A stretch of 9,138 nt of DNA from Roseburia sp. CAG:309 (lineage in GTDB: Bacteria; Bacillota; Clostridia; Lachnospirales; Lachnospiraceae): NCBI GenBank assembly GCA_000434115.1, contig FR894008.1, positions 1 through 9,138 on the forward strand, given 5' to 3'. The notes beneath the pieces are model-generated. The model was not told the origin of the DNA. It worked only from the letters and a program-made list of their open reading frames with translations, and searched no databases. Numbering within the stretch: position 1 is the stretch's first letter; every line of letters starts with the position of its first letter. A program made the position numbers and the translations under genes. Shown here in pieces: positions 1 to 6,391 of the stretch.

Positions 1-41
1 GTCAACATATCAGTTCATTATAAAAATATCAAATTTTTGTC

Positions 42-74
42 TTGACAACTGAGCCACTATATTTACTGTAGTAT
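42..74 (+). promoter_or_regulatory. Possible promoter/operator ahead of the DUF2798 remnant
   Basis: A perfect TTGACA -35 lies at 42-47. The -10 is weak: TACTGT at 64-69 with a 16 bp spacer is the best placed option. An imperfect dyad, ACTATA at 56-61 and TGTAGT at 67-72, overlaps it and resembles an operator for a dimeric repressor. No start codon of a recognisable gene follows, so it may be an orphaned promoter left by a deletion. The first 41 bases of the window hold nothing else I can name. Confidence 0.35.
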
Positions 75-316
75 GGCAGGTCGCATTTGCAAGTATACTG
101 GGAGTATACCATTGCTATGGATTTACCGGAAATTTTATACCGGATTATCTGATGACATATTGCAGAAATTTTGTTATGGCATTTCCGCTGCAGCTTATTA
201 TCGTAGGTCCGCTTGCAAGACTGATATTCCGGAAAATATTTATGAAGCGCACAAAGGCAAAATGCACCAATGATATTCAAAATGAAGATGAGCAGATTGT
301 GGAGAAAACAATGTAA
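53..316 (+). pseudogene. Remnant of a DUF2798-like small membrane protein (C-terminal part)
   Basis: The frame open from 53 to the TAA at 314-316 encodes 87 residues. They include a hydrophobic stretch reading NFVMAFPLQLIIVGPLARLI followed by FRKIF. This matches, from memory, the C-terminal helix and basic end of DUF2798 family membrane proteins, whose function is unknown. The frame is closed upstream by a TGA at 50-52. Nothing in the other two frames of bases 1-49 looks like the missing N-terminal half, and no in-frame start with a ribosome binding site exists before the homology. The first in-frame ATG is at 152-154, inside the homologous stretch, and would leave only 54 residues. I read it as a broken 3' fragment rather than a working gene. 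The family call is by eye and could be wrong. Confidence 0.5.
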
Positions 317-324
317 TTCCCCCC

Positions 325-353
325 TTGACGTTCTCACGACATTTTGTTAAAAT
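325..353 (+). promoter_or_regulatory. Extended -10 promoter for the MATE-HAD unit
   Basis: The -35 is TTGACG (325-330), followed by a 17 bp spacer and the -10 TAAAAT (348-353). A TGT at 345-347 provides the TG of an extended -10. This predicts a start near 360 and a leader of about 130 nt before the ATG at 491. It is the best vegetative-type promoter in the first 2.5 kb. Confidence 0.7.
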
Positions 354-382
354 AATTTTTGCTTAAAACTGAATACGATAGG

Positions 383-471
383 GCGCAGACGTTACACATT
401 TCTTTGTGAGTCTGTGCTACGGTCCGGACATCCATAATCCTAGTATAGCAATCAGGAATGTGGATGTTTTT
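383..471 (+). ncRNA. Structured 5' leader with terminator-like hairpin (possible riboswitch or attenuator)
   Basis: Two stem-loops can be read directly. The first pairs GCGCAGAC (383-390) with GTCTGTGC (410-417), eight pairs including one G-U, and an inner CACA/TGTG pairing continues it. The second pairs ACATCCA (428-434) with TGGATGT (461-467) and inner TCCT (438-441) with AGGA (454-457). It runs directly into a T run at 467-471, as in an intrinsic terminator. The ribosome binding site follows at 477-483. An unpaired GGTCC segment (421-425) separates the hairpins. I compared it by memory with purine, yybP-ykoY, guanidine-I, THF, c-di-GMP, fluoride and preQ1 classes and could not assign it. 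Confidence 0.45.
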
Positions 472-490
472 GATTGAAAGGAGATAACGA

Positions 491-1840
491 ATGGAAAATG
501 AATTATTCGAAAGGGCTTCTGTGCCGAAAGCTTATATGAAACTTGCGCTGCCGGTCGTGCTGAGCATGATGGTTTCTCTTGTATATAATATGGTAGATAC
601 GTATTTTATCGCGCTGACAGGAAAGCAGGAACTGGTGGCAGGTGTGTCATTGGCGGCTCCCATCTTTACGCTGATGATCGCGTTTGGAGATATCTTTGGA
701 TTGGGAGGAAGTTCCCTGATTTCCCGACTGTTTGGCGAAAAAAGAGAGGAAGAGGCAAAGCGGGCGAGCGCATTCTGTCTGTGGGCGGCGATCGGATTTG
801 GAATCTTTGTTACCATTGTGCTGCTTGTATTTCGCACACCGATTTTGAAACTGCTGGGTACGGATGCGGCGACATTTGAGTATGCGGGCGAGTATTATAC
901 GTGGATTGCAGTCGGAGCAGCTTCTATTATATTGGGACTTGTGCCGAGTAACATTCTGCGGACGGAGGGACTTGCCACGCAGGCGATGGCGGGCTCGATT
1001 ATTGGTTCCATCGCCAATATTATTCTGGATCCGGTTTTTATCTTCGGACTGGGACAGGGAGCTGCGGGAGCGGCGATGGCGACCGTGATCGGAAATGTGA
1101 TCGCAGATGTATATTATATTTATGTGATGAATAAAAAGGCAAAACGTCTTTCCGTTTCGCTAAAAGAAATAAAAATTCCGGGGACAATGATCCGCGATAT
1201 ACTTGTTATCGGAATCCCGGCATCCATCACCAATTTGATGCAGAGTATCATGATCATGATAACAAACCATTATCTGATCGCGTATGGAACGGACAAAGTG
1301 GCAGCGATGGGAATTGCGTTAAAAGCCAATATGATCTCCGCGTTTATTTTAGTCGGTTTTGCCTTTGGCGGGCAGCCGCTTGTCGGTTACAATTATGGGG
1401 CAAAAAATAAAAAGAGATTAAAAGAAATTTTACGGTTTGCGTACTTGTTTGAAGCAGGACTTGCACTGGTATTTACCATTTTAATCAGCGTATTTGCGCC
1501 GGCGATCATAAAGATATTTATGAATCAATCCGATATTATAACGAATGGAGCGATGATGCTGCGGTTTCAGCAGCTTGGTATGGTATTTATGGCGGTTACG
1601 CTCGTATCGACCTGCGTATGTCAGTCTGTCGGAAGCGCCGCAGGGGCGTTTGTTCTGTCGATCAGCCGGCAGGGAGTGTTGTATGCTGTTTTACTGATTG
1701 TATTAAATGGTATATTTGGTTATACTGGTATTGTTGCGACGCAGGCGTGTGCCGATGTGCTGACGGCGGTGATTGCCGCGGGCATCATCAGAAAAGTGTT
1801 AGGAGGAATGAAAAATGAGATACAATACGATCATATTTGA
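491..1840 (+). CDS. MATE family efflux transporter (449 aa)
   Basis: This is a membrane antiporter of the multidrug and toxic compound extrusion superfamily, expected to export small organic or cationic compounds using a Na+ or H+ gradient. The length and about twelve hydrophobic segments in two six-helix halves fit the family. The first helix carries the typical LALPVVLSMMVSLVYNMVDT stretch with a conserved Asp at residue 36. The loop after helix 2 has the GLGGSSLISRLFGEKR signature. A second-half equivalent, FAFGGQPLVGYNYGAKN, sits around residues 290-310. The start is set by AAAGGAG (477-483), 7 nt before the ATG. Its last 26 nt overlap the next gene, indicating co-transcription. The structured leader suggests control by a metabolite or by termination. 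MATE-type assignment is firm; the substrate cannot be read from sequence. Confidence 0.93.
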   Translation: MENELFERASVPKAYMKLALPVVLSMMVSLVYNMVDTYFIALTGKQELVAGVSLAAPIFTLMIAFGDIFGLGGSSLISRLFGEKREEEAKRASAFCLWAAIGFGIFVTIVLLVFRTPILKLLGTDAATFEYAGEYYTWIAVGAASIILGLVPSNILRTEGLATQAMAGSIIGSIANIILDPVFIFGLGQGAAGAAMATVIGNVIADVYYIYVMNKKAKRLSVSLKEIKIPGTMIRDILVIGIPASITNLMQSIMIMITNHYLIAYGTDKVAAMGIALKANMISAFILVGFAFGGQPLVGYNYGAKNKKRLKEILRFAYLFEAGLALVFTILISVFAPAIIKIFMNQSDIITNGAMMLRFQQLGMVFMAVTLVSTCVCQSVGSAAGAFVLSISRQGVLYAVLLIVLNGIFGYTGIVATQACADVLTAVIAAGIIRKVLGGMKNEIQYDHI

Positions 1841-2477
1841 TCTGGATGGAACATTATTAAATACATTGGAGGATCTGTGTGACAGTGTTAATGTCATCAT
1901 GGAGCGTTTTGGCTGGAAGACACACAGTCTCGAAGAGATCCGCCGGTTTGTCGGCAATGGCATCGGAAAACTGATGGAACGTGCGACGCCGGAGGGCAGG
2001 GAAAATCCGCAGTTTGAAGAGGCATTTGAAGCGTTTCGGGCATATTATACGGATCATTGCCAGATTAAGACGAGAGCCTATGACGGTGTCGTGAATCTGA
2101 TGAACGAATTGAAAGAAAATGGTGCGAAATTGGCAATTGTTTCCAATAAAAACGATGCGGCAGTGAAAGAGTTAAATGAAATTTACTTTTCCGGATGTGT
2201 CAGTGCGGCGATTGGGGAAGTCGAAGGAAGACAGAGAAAACCGGCACCGGATGAGGTTTATGCGGCACTGGAAGAACTGGGAGCGACCAAAGATGAGGCT
2301 GTTTACATCGGAGATTCCGAAGTGGATTATGCGACGGCTTGCGCCAGCGGACTTCCGTGTGTACTCGTAAGCTGGGGATTTCGCGATAAAGAACTTTTGG
2401 AGAGTTTTGATGCTGAGAAAGTTGTCGATAATGTAAAAGATTTACGCGAATTTCTCTTCGATTTTACACAAAAATGA
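1815..2477 (+). CDS. HAD-superfamily phosphatase, Gph (phosphoglycolate phosphatase)-like (220 aa)
   Basis: This is a soluble cytoplasmic phosphomonoesterase of HAD subfamily IA. All four catalytic motifs are present: the DLDGT nucleophile motif with Asp9 and Asp11, Ser110 in IVSNKND, Lys142 in RQRKPAPD, and Asp167 and Asp171 in YIGDSEVDY. The segment between motifs I and II (about residues 16-85) is the helical cap that sets specificity. The closest named family is phosphoglycolate phosphatase, but related enzymes take pyrophosphate, sugar phosphates or nucleotides, so no symbol is given. The start is the ATG 8 nt after AGGAGG (1801-1806), inside the end of the MATE gene, which implies translational coupling. 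The last codons overlap the first Pho-type box. Phosphate starvation might therefore affect its 3' end or mRNA, but its own promoter appears to be the one before the MATE gene. Confidence 0.9.
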   Translation: MRYNTIIFDLDGTLLNTLEDLCDSVNVIMERFGWKTHSLEEIRRFVGNGIGKLMERATPEGRENPQFEEAFEAFRAYYTDHCQIKTRAYDGVVNLMNELKENGAKLAIVSNKNDAAVKELNEIYFSGCVSAAIGEVEGRQRKPAPDEVYAALEELGATKDEAVYIGDSEVDYATACASGLPCVLVSWGFRDKELLESFDAEKVVDNVKDLREFLFDFTQK

Positions 2478-2507
2478 TTATGAATTTTACATTTGCATCG
2501 TATGATG
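2460..2507 (+). promoter_or_regulatory. Pho-box-like promoter, copy 1
   Basis: Two TTTACA elements (2463-2468 and 2486-2491) are 23 bp apart start to start. Nine bases after the second comes TATGAT (2501-2506), a 5/6 match to the -10. There is no separate -35, as expected when an activator box replaces it. The 48 bp match copy 2 (2812-2859) at 37 positions without gaps. The TTTACA unit resembles the TTHACA repeats bound by PhoP in Bacillus. It overlaps the last codons of the HAD gene and would start RNA near 2513, about 44 nt before the small membrane protein. Confidence 0.6.
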
Positions 2508-2556
2508 AAATCAGAGTGAAAAGAAAGATTTATCGATGTGAATGGAGGAATTCATT

Positions 2557-2793
2557 ATGAGCGAAAAACAAAGAAAACCGTGGTATCTCAATAACCCGGA
2601 ATTATTTATGACAATGTTATTGATAGGTTGCTTTTTAGTAGGCGGCAGTATTGCGTTTACTTTAAGCAGCCTTTTTTGCAGCCATGCAGCACAGGCGAGA
2701 GAGCTGGCACTTACCGCATCCTGCCTGATCACAGTAGCCGTCGGAGGTGTCGGCGGATACCTGTGGCTCATCAAAAAAAGTGAGGAATATTGA
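2557..2793 (+). CDS. Small two-helix membrane protein of unknown function (78 aa)
   Basis: I do not recognise this protein. It has a basic N-terminus (MSEKQRKPW), a hydrophobic helix at about residues 17-40, a short loop with Cys41, His43 and Arg48, a second helix at about 50-72 that is rich in Val and Gly, and a charged tail (KKSEEY). The likely topology puts both ends in the cytoplasm. The start at 2557 is chosen because GGAGG (2544-2548) lies 8 nt upstream. An in-frame ATG at 2542 lies just before that site and has none of its own. It sits alone between two copies of the same Pho-like promoter and has no visible terminator after it, so it is probably phosphate-regulated and may read through into pstS. 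A role beside the Pst transporter or in its control is inference from position only. Confidence 0.75.
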   Translation: MSEKQRKPWYLNNPELFMTMLLIGCFLVGGSIAFTLSSLFCSHAAQARELALTASCLITVAVGGVGGYLWLIKKSEEY

Positions 2794-2811
2794 TTACTTA
2801 CATTTTTCAAA

Positions 2812-2859
2812 GATTTTACATAAAAGTGATTTTATATTTTACAAATGACACGTAAGATG
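2812..2859 (+). promoter_or_regulatory. Pho-box-like promoter, copy 2 (pst operon)
   Basis: TTTACA elements lie at 2815-2820 and 2838-2843, again 23 bp apart. TAAGAT (2853-2858) lies nine bases further and serves as -10. A further CTTACA occurs at 2797-2802 and an ATGACA at 2845-2850, possibly extra half-sites. Conserved AAAA and TGATT blocks between the TTTACA pair are shared with copy 1. Predicted RNA start is about 2865, giving an 84 nt leader to pstS. That leader opens with a small hairpin, GATC-A-CGG (2868-2875) against CCGGATC (2882-2888). Confidence 0.65.
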
Positions 2860-2948
2860 TGAAACATGATCACGGCAGAGACCGGATCAGAAAAAAGAGA
2901 CGAATATGCCGGCGAGAAGTCCGGGATAGAAATGGAGGAAAACAAATT

Positions 2949-3863
2949 ATGAAGATGAAGAAAGTATTGGCGACAGTTTTGAGCGCAGTAATGATCGCAG
3001 GATGCCTGACAGGCTGTGGCAGCAGTTCAGGAGATTCCGCAGGAACAAGTACAGGAGATAACGCAGGTTCAGGATTTGACAGCAGCAAAGCAATCACCGT
3101 TGTATCCAGAGAAGATGGATCCGGTACAAGAGGCGCATTTATCGAGTTATTCGGTATCGAAGAAAAAGATGCAGATGGCAATAAAGTGGATAACACAACC
3201 GAAGATGCCAGTGTAACAAATAACACATCTGTTATGATGAGCACCGTAGCAGGAAATGAATATGCCATCGGTTATATTTCCCTCGGATCTTTGAATGATT
3301 CGGTAAAAGCAGTAAAAATTGACGGAAATGAAGCAACGGTTGACAATATCAAGAGTGGTACATACAAAATTTCCCGTCCGTTTAATATTGTGACAAAAGA
3401 CGGTTTGAGCGATGTGGCACAAGACTTTATCGACTATATCCTGAGTTCTGACGGACAGGGCGTTATCGAGAAAAACGGTTACATCAAAAACTCCGATAAT
3501 GGTGCTTATGCAGGAAGCAAACCAAAAGGAAAAGTTGTTGTAGCAGGTTCTTCTTCCGTATCTCCGGTTATGGAAAAACTGAAAGAAGCTTACACGGCAG
3601 TAAATCCGGATGCAGAAATTGAAATCCAGACATCTGACTCAACTACTGGTGTAGAATCAGCGATCAGCGGCATTTGCGATATCGGTATGGCATCTCGTGA
3701 AGTGAAAGACACAGAGACATCCCAGGGCGTAAAAGCGACGGCGATCGCACTTGACGGAATCGCAGTGGTAGTAAACAAAGCAAATACGGTTGATGACATC
3801 AGCACAGATACAGTAAAGGGTATTTACACCGGTGATATTACAAGCTGGGCAGATGTGAAATAA
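2949..3863 (+). CDS. pstS: Phosphate-binding lipoprotein PstS, circularly permuted (304 aa)
   Basis: This is the extracellular, membrane-anchored phosphate receptor of the PstSCAB importer. The signal peptide KKVLATVLSAVMIAGCLTGC has two candidate lipobox cysteines, Cys19 and Cys23 (LTGC fits best), followed by a Ser/Gly/Asp-rich linker to about residue 47. Residues 48-190 then correspond to the usual C-terminal half of PstS: VVSREDGSGTR with phosphate-site Arg54, Ser58, Gly59 and Thr60, then YAIGYISLGSLNDSVKA and DFIDYILSSDGQGVIEKNGY. Residues 193-304 correspond to the usual N-terminal half: VVVAGSSSVSPVMEKL, the TSDSTTG loop, DIGMASREVKD, IALDGIAVVVN and the ending IYTGDITSWADVK. The halves are thus in reversed order. 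The start is the ATG 10 nt after GGAGG (2934-2938); the upstream GTG at 2859 lies before the predicted RNA start. Overall length is normal for the family. Confidence 0.93.
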   Translation: MKMKKVLATVLSAVMIAGCLTGCGSSSGDSAGTSTGDNAGSGFDSSKAITVVSREDGSGTRGAFIELFGIEEKDADGNKVDNTTEDASVTNNTSVMMSTVAGNEYAIGYISLGSLNDSVKAVKIDGNEATVDNIKSGTYKISRPFNIVTKDGLSDVAQDFIDYILSSDGQGVIEKNGYIKNSDNGAYAGSKPKGKVVVAGSSSVSPVMEKLKEAYTAVNPDAEIEIQTSDSTTGVESAISGICDIGMASREVKDTETSQGVKATAIALDGIAVVVNKANTVDDISTDTVKGIYTGDITSWADVK

Positions 3864-3887
3864 TCTGCCCCGGAATGGAGAGTTAGT

Positions 3888-4751
3888 ATGAAACAGTGGA
3901 AAGAAAAGGGAATGGAAATCTTATTTTTGCTGGCAGCATGTGTATCCATCTTAGCCGTAATTCTGATCTGTGTATTTCTCTTTGCAAACGGAATACCGGG
4001 AATGGCAAAAATTGGAGTTTTCAAATTCCTTGCCGGGGAGAAATGGAAACCGGGCAATGATATTTACGGAATTCTTCCGATGATATTAGGAAGTATCTAC
4101 GTTACCGTGGGAGCGATTATCATCGGAGTGCCGGTGGGAATCTTTACCGCCGTATTTATGGCAAAGTTTTGCCCGAAGAAGATATATCCATATCTGAAGC
4201 AGGCGATTGATCTGCTTGCCGGCATTCCTTCTGTTGTTTATGGTTTCTTTGGCTTAGTCGTGATCGTACCGATGGTTCGCGAGTTGACGGACGCACTTCA
4301 TGCGGTAGGAGATGGAACCGGTATTTTGACCGCATCGATTCTTTTAGGATTGATGATCCTTCCAACGATCATCGGAGTGTCCGAATCCGCGATCCGGGCA
4401 GTGCCGGAAAGTTATTATGAAGGCTCTCTGGCACTCGGAGCCGATCCGATACGAAGTGTATTTTTTGCTACATTACCGGCAGCAAAATCCGGAATCATGG
4501 CAGGTGTGATCCTCGGTATCGGACGAGCGATCGGTGAGACGATGGCGGTTATTATGATTGCAGGAAACCAGCCGCGTATGCCAAAGGGAATTTTGCAGGG
4601 AGTCCGGACATTGACGACAAATATCGCGATTGAGATGGGATATGCACAGGATCTTCATCGTGAAGCATTGATCGCTACCGGCGTGGTCTTGTTTGTCTTT
4701 GTTTTAATCATAAACTTACTATTTTCAGTGATGAAACGGAGGAATAAATGA
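3888..4751 (+). CDS. pstC: Phosphate ABC transporter permease PstC (287 aa)
   Basis: This is one of the two membrane subunits that form the phosphate channel of the Pst importer. There are about six hydrophobic helices, the first at roughly residues 9-33. The substrate channel region carries LAGIPSVVYGFFGL, typical of PstC/PstA. The coupling loop that contacts the ATPase is EGSLALGADPIRSVFFATLP, from about residue 178, followed by GIGRAIGETMAV. The order pstS-pstC-pstA-pstB and the extended N-terminal part with WKPGNDIYGILPMI before the core mark it as PstC rather than PstA. It begins 24 nt after pstS with TGGAGAG (3876-3882) as ribosome binding site. It ends in an ATGA overlap with pstA, which implies coupled translation and equal subunit amounts. 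Confidence 0.96.
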   Translation: MKQWKEKGMEILFLLAACVSILAVILICVFLFANGIPGMAKIGVFKFLAGEKWKPGNDIYGILPMILGSIYVTVGAIIIGVPVGIFTAVFMAKFCPKKIYPYLKQAIDLLAGIPSVVYGFFGLVVIVPMVRELTDALHAVGDGTGILTASILLGLMILPTIIGVSESAIRAVPESYYEGSLALGADPIRSVFFATLPAAKSGIMAGVILGIGRAIGETMAVIMIAGNQPRMPKGILQGVRTLTTNIAIEMGYAQDLHREALIATGVVLFVFVLIINLLFSVMKRRNK

Positions 4752-5629
4752 TGCAGAAAGCAGGAGAAAATATCAATATTCAATCCGCCTCGCAAAAATT
4801 GAAAAGCAGCATAAAGCATCCGGTTTCCTTCGTACTCTTTGTGCTGATTGCAATTTCCGTAATATTTACGGTAGTGTCGCTGGGATTTTTGATCGGATAT
4901 ATCCTCATCAATGGAATTCCGAATCTGACACCAAAATTATTTGCCTGGCATTATACGACTGAAAATGCGTCGATGCTGCCGGCATTGATTAACACGATAT
5001 GGATGACGATACTTGCCCTCGTGATCGCGATTCCATTTGGAATCGGCGCGGCTATTTACATGGTAGAATACGCGAAAAAAGGCAATAAGATTGTAGAAAT
5101 TGTTCGTATTACGGCAGAGACATTGACCGGAATCCCATCCATCGTTTATGGATTGTTTGGTATGTTGTTTTTCGTGACAACGTGTAAGATGGGATTGTCG
5201 TTGTTAGCAGGAGCCTTGACATTAGCGATCATGGTCTTACCGGTTATTATGCGAACGACAGAAGAGGCACTTTTGGCAGTGCCGGACTCTTTTCGAGAAG
5301 GAAGTTTTGGACTTGGGGCAGGAAAATTGCGAACCGTATTCCGCATCGTTCTTCCACCGGCGATACCGGGAATTTCTTCCGGAATTATCCTGGCGATGGG
5401 ACGAATCGTAGGAGAGACCGCGGCGTTGATCTACACTGCAGGAACCGTAGCAGAGATGCCGAAAAATATATTTTCATCGACACGAACACTGGCGGTTCAC
5501 ATGTATTCACTTTCCAGTGAAGGATTGTATATGGATCAGGCGTATGCTACAGCTGTAGTATTGCTTGTTATCGTAATGTTGATTAACTTAGGATCCACAT
5601 TTGTGGCAAAGAAAATAAATAAGTATTAG
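4748..5629 (+). CDS. pstA: Phosphate ABC transporter permease PstA (293 aa)
   Basis: This is the second membrane subunit of the phosphate channel, pairing with PstC. It has a cytoplasmic N-terminal stretch of about 28 residues, then six predicted helices. LTGIPSIVYGLFGM is the PstA-type counterpart of the PstC motif. The ATPase-coupling loop EGSFGLGAGKLRTVFRIVLP begins at about residue 184, followed by MGRIVGETAALIYTAGT. The TM1-proximal NGIPNLTPKLF and the later FSSTRTLAVHMYSLSSEG are also characteristic. Two adjacent start codons exist: ATG at 4748 overlaps the pstC stop (ATGATG), while ATG at 4751 has the better 8 nt spacing from GGAGG (4738-4742). The products differ by one Met. pstB follows after 11 nt. 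Confidence 0.95.
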   Translation: MMQKAGENINIQSASQKLKSSIKHPVSFVLFVLIAISVIFTVVSLGFLIGYILINGIPNLTPKLFAWHYTTENASMLPALINTIWMTILALVIAIPFGIGAAIYMVEYAKKGNKIVEIVRITAETLTGIPSIVYGLFGMLFFVTTCKMGLSLLAGALTLAIMVLPVIMRTTEEALLAVPDSFREGSFGLGAGKLRTVFRIVLPPAIPGISSGIILAMGRIVGETAALIYTAGTVAEMPKNIFSSTRTLAVHMYSLSSEGLYMDQAYATAVVLLVIVMLINLGSTFVAKKINKY

Positions 5630-5640
5630 GAGAGAAGACA

Positions 5641-6390
5641 ATGAATAAATTTGAAATTGATCATCTTGATCTATATTATCAGGATTTTCATGCATTAAAA
5701 GAAATCGCACTTGATATCCCAGAGCATGAAATTACCGCATTTATCGGGCCGAGCGGATGTGGAAAATCGACATTTTTGAAATGTTTAAACCGTATGAATG
5801 ACTTGGTTGAGGGATGCCGTATCACCGGAAGTGTGCGACTGGATCAAGAAGATATTTATGGAAATATGGACATCAATGTTCTGAGGAAAAGAGTGGGTAT
5901 GGTATTTCAGAAACCAAACCCATTTCCGATGAGTGTATATGATAATATCGCATATGGACCGCGTACGCATGGAATCCACAGTAAAGCGAAACTGGATGAA
6001 ATCGTGGAGACATCCCTTCGTCAGGCGGCGATCTGGGACGAGCTCAAAGATCGCTTGAAAAAGAGTGCGCTTGGACTTTCCGGTGGACAGCAGCAGCGTC
6101 TCTGTATCGCAAGAGCCCTTGCCGTAGATCCGGAAGTTATCTTGATGGATGAGCCGACATCGGCGCTGGATCCGATTTCTACGTCAAAGATTGAGGATCT
6201 TGCGATTGAATTAAAAGACAAATATACAATCGTCATGGTAACGCATAACATGCAGCAGGCGACTCGTATTTCAGACCGCACCGTATTTTTCCTTTTAGGA
6301 GAGATCATAGAAAGCGGAAAGACAGAGCAGCTCTTTTCCATGCCAAAAGACCAAAGAACAGAAGATTATATCACAGGGAGGTTTGGATGA
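5641..6390 (+). CDS. pstB: Phosphate ABC transporter ATP-binding protein PstB (249 aa)
   Basis: This is the cytoplasmic ATPase that powers phosphate import through PstCA (EC 7.3.2.1). All nucleotide-binding motifs are intact: Walker A GPSGCGKST (residues 36-44), Q-loop Gln90 in VFQKPNPF, signature LSGGQQQR (146-153), Walker B VILMDEPT with Asp170 and Glu171, and H-loop His202 in THNM. The NRMNDLVEGCRITG segment after Walker A and the SALDPISTSKIE segment are specific to PstB among ABC ATPases, as is the C-terminal TEDYITGRFG. Length is normal. AGGAGAG (5628-5634), overlapping the pstA stop, serves as ribosome binding site. The phoU ATG lies one base after the pstB stop codon. Confidence 0.97.
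   Translation: MNKFEIDHLDLYYQDFHALKEIALDIPEHEITAFIGPSGCGKSTFLKCLNRMNDLVEGCRITGSVRLDQEDIYGNMDINVLRKRVGMVFQKPNPFPMSVYDNIAYGPRTHGIHSKAKLDEIVETSLRQAAIWDELKDRLKKSALGLSGGQQQRLCIARALAVDPEVILMDEPTSALDPISTSKIEDLAIELKDKYTIVMVTHNMQQATRISDRTVFFLLGEIIESGKTEQLFSMPKDQRTEDYITGRFG
6375..6381 (+). promoter_or_regulatory. Ribosome binding site that fixes the phoU start
   Basis: AGGGAGG lies within the last codons of pstB, 10 nt before the ATG at 6392. The in-frame TTG at 6383 is only one base away from it and cannot be used, so phoU starts at 6392. Confidence 0.8.
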
Positions 6391-6391
6391 T

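Noticed and set aside
73..273. 66-codon + strand frame beginning at an ATG
   Set aside because: It lies in a different frame from the recognisable DUF2798-like peptide over the same bases and lacks a ribosome binding site.
29..337. 102-codon open frame on the - strand
   Set aside because: It overlaps the DUF2798-like remnant on the other strand, resembles no family, is Cys/His/Lys-rich in an unstructured way, and has no ribosome binding site.
2542..2556. Upstream ATG for the small membrane protein
   Set aside because: It overlaps the GGAGG that serves the ATG at 2557 and has no ribosome binding site of its own.
2859..2948. Longer PstS starting at GTG 2859
   Set aside because: It would place 30 charged residues before a clear signal peptide, and the GTG lies just after the predicted -10, upstream of the RNA start.
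3590..3805. Antisense open frame within pstS, and similar ones across the other genes
   Set aside because: These are frame shadows of strong coding sequence with no independent start signals or recognisable domains.
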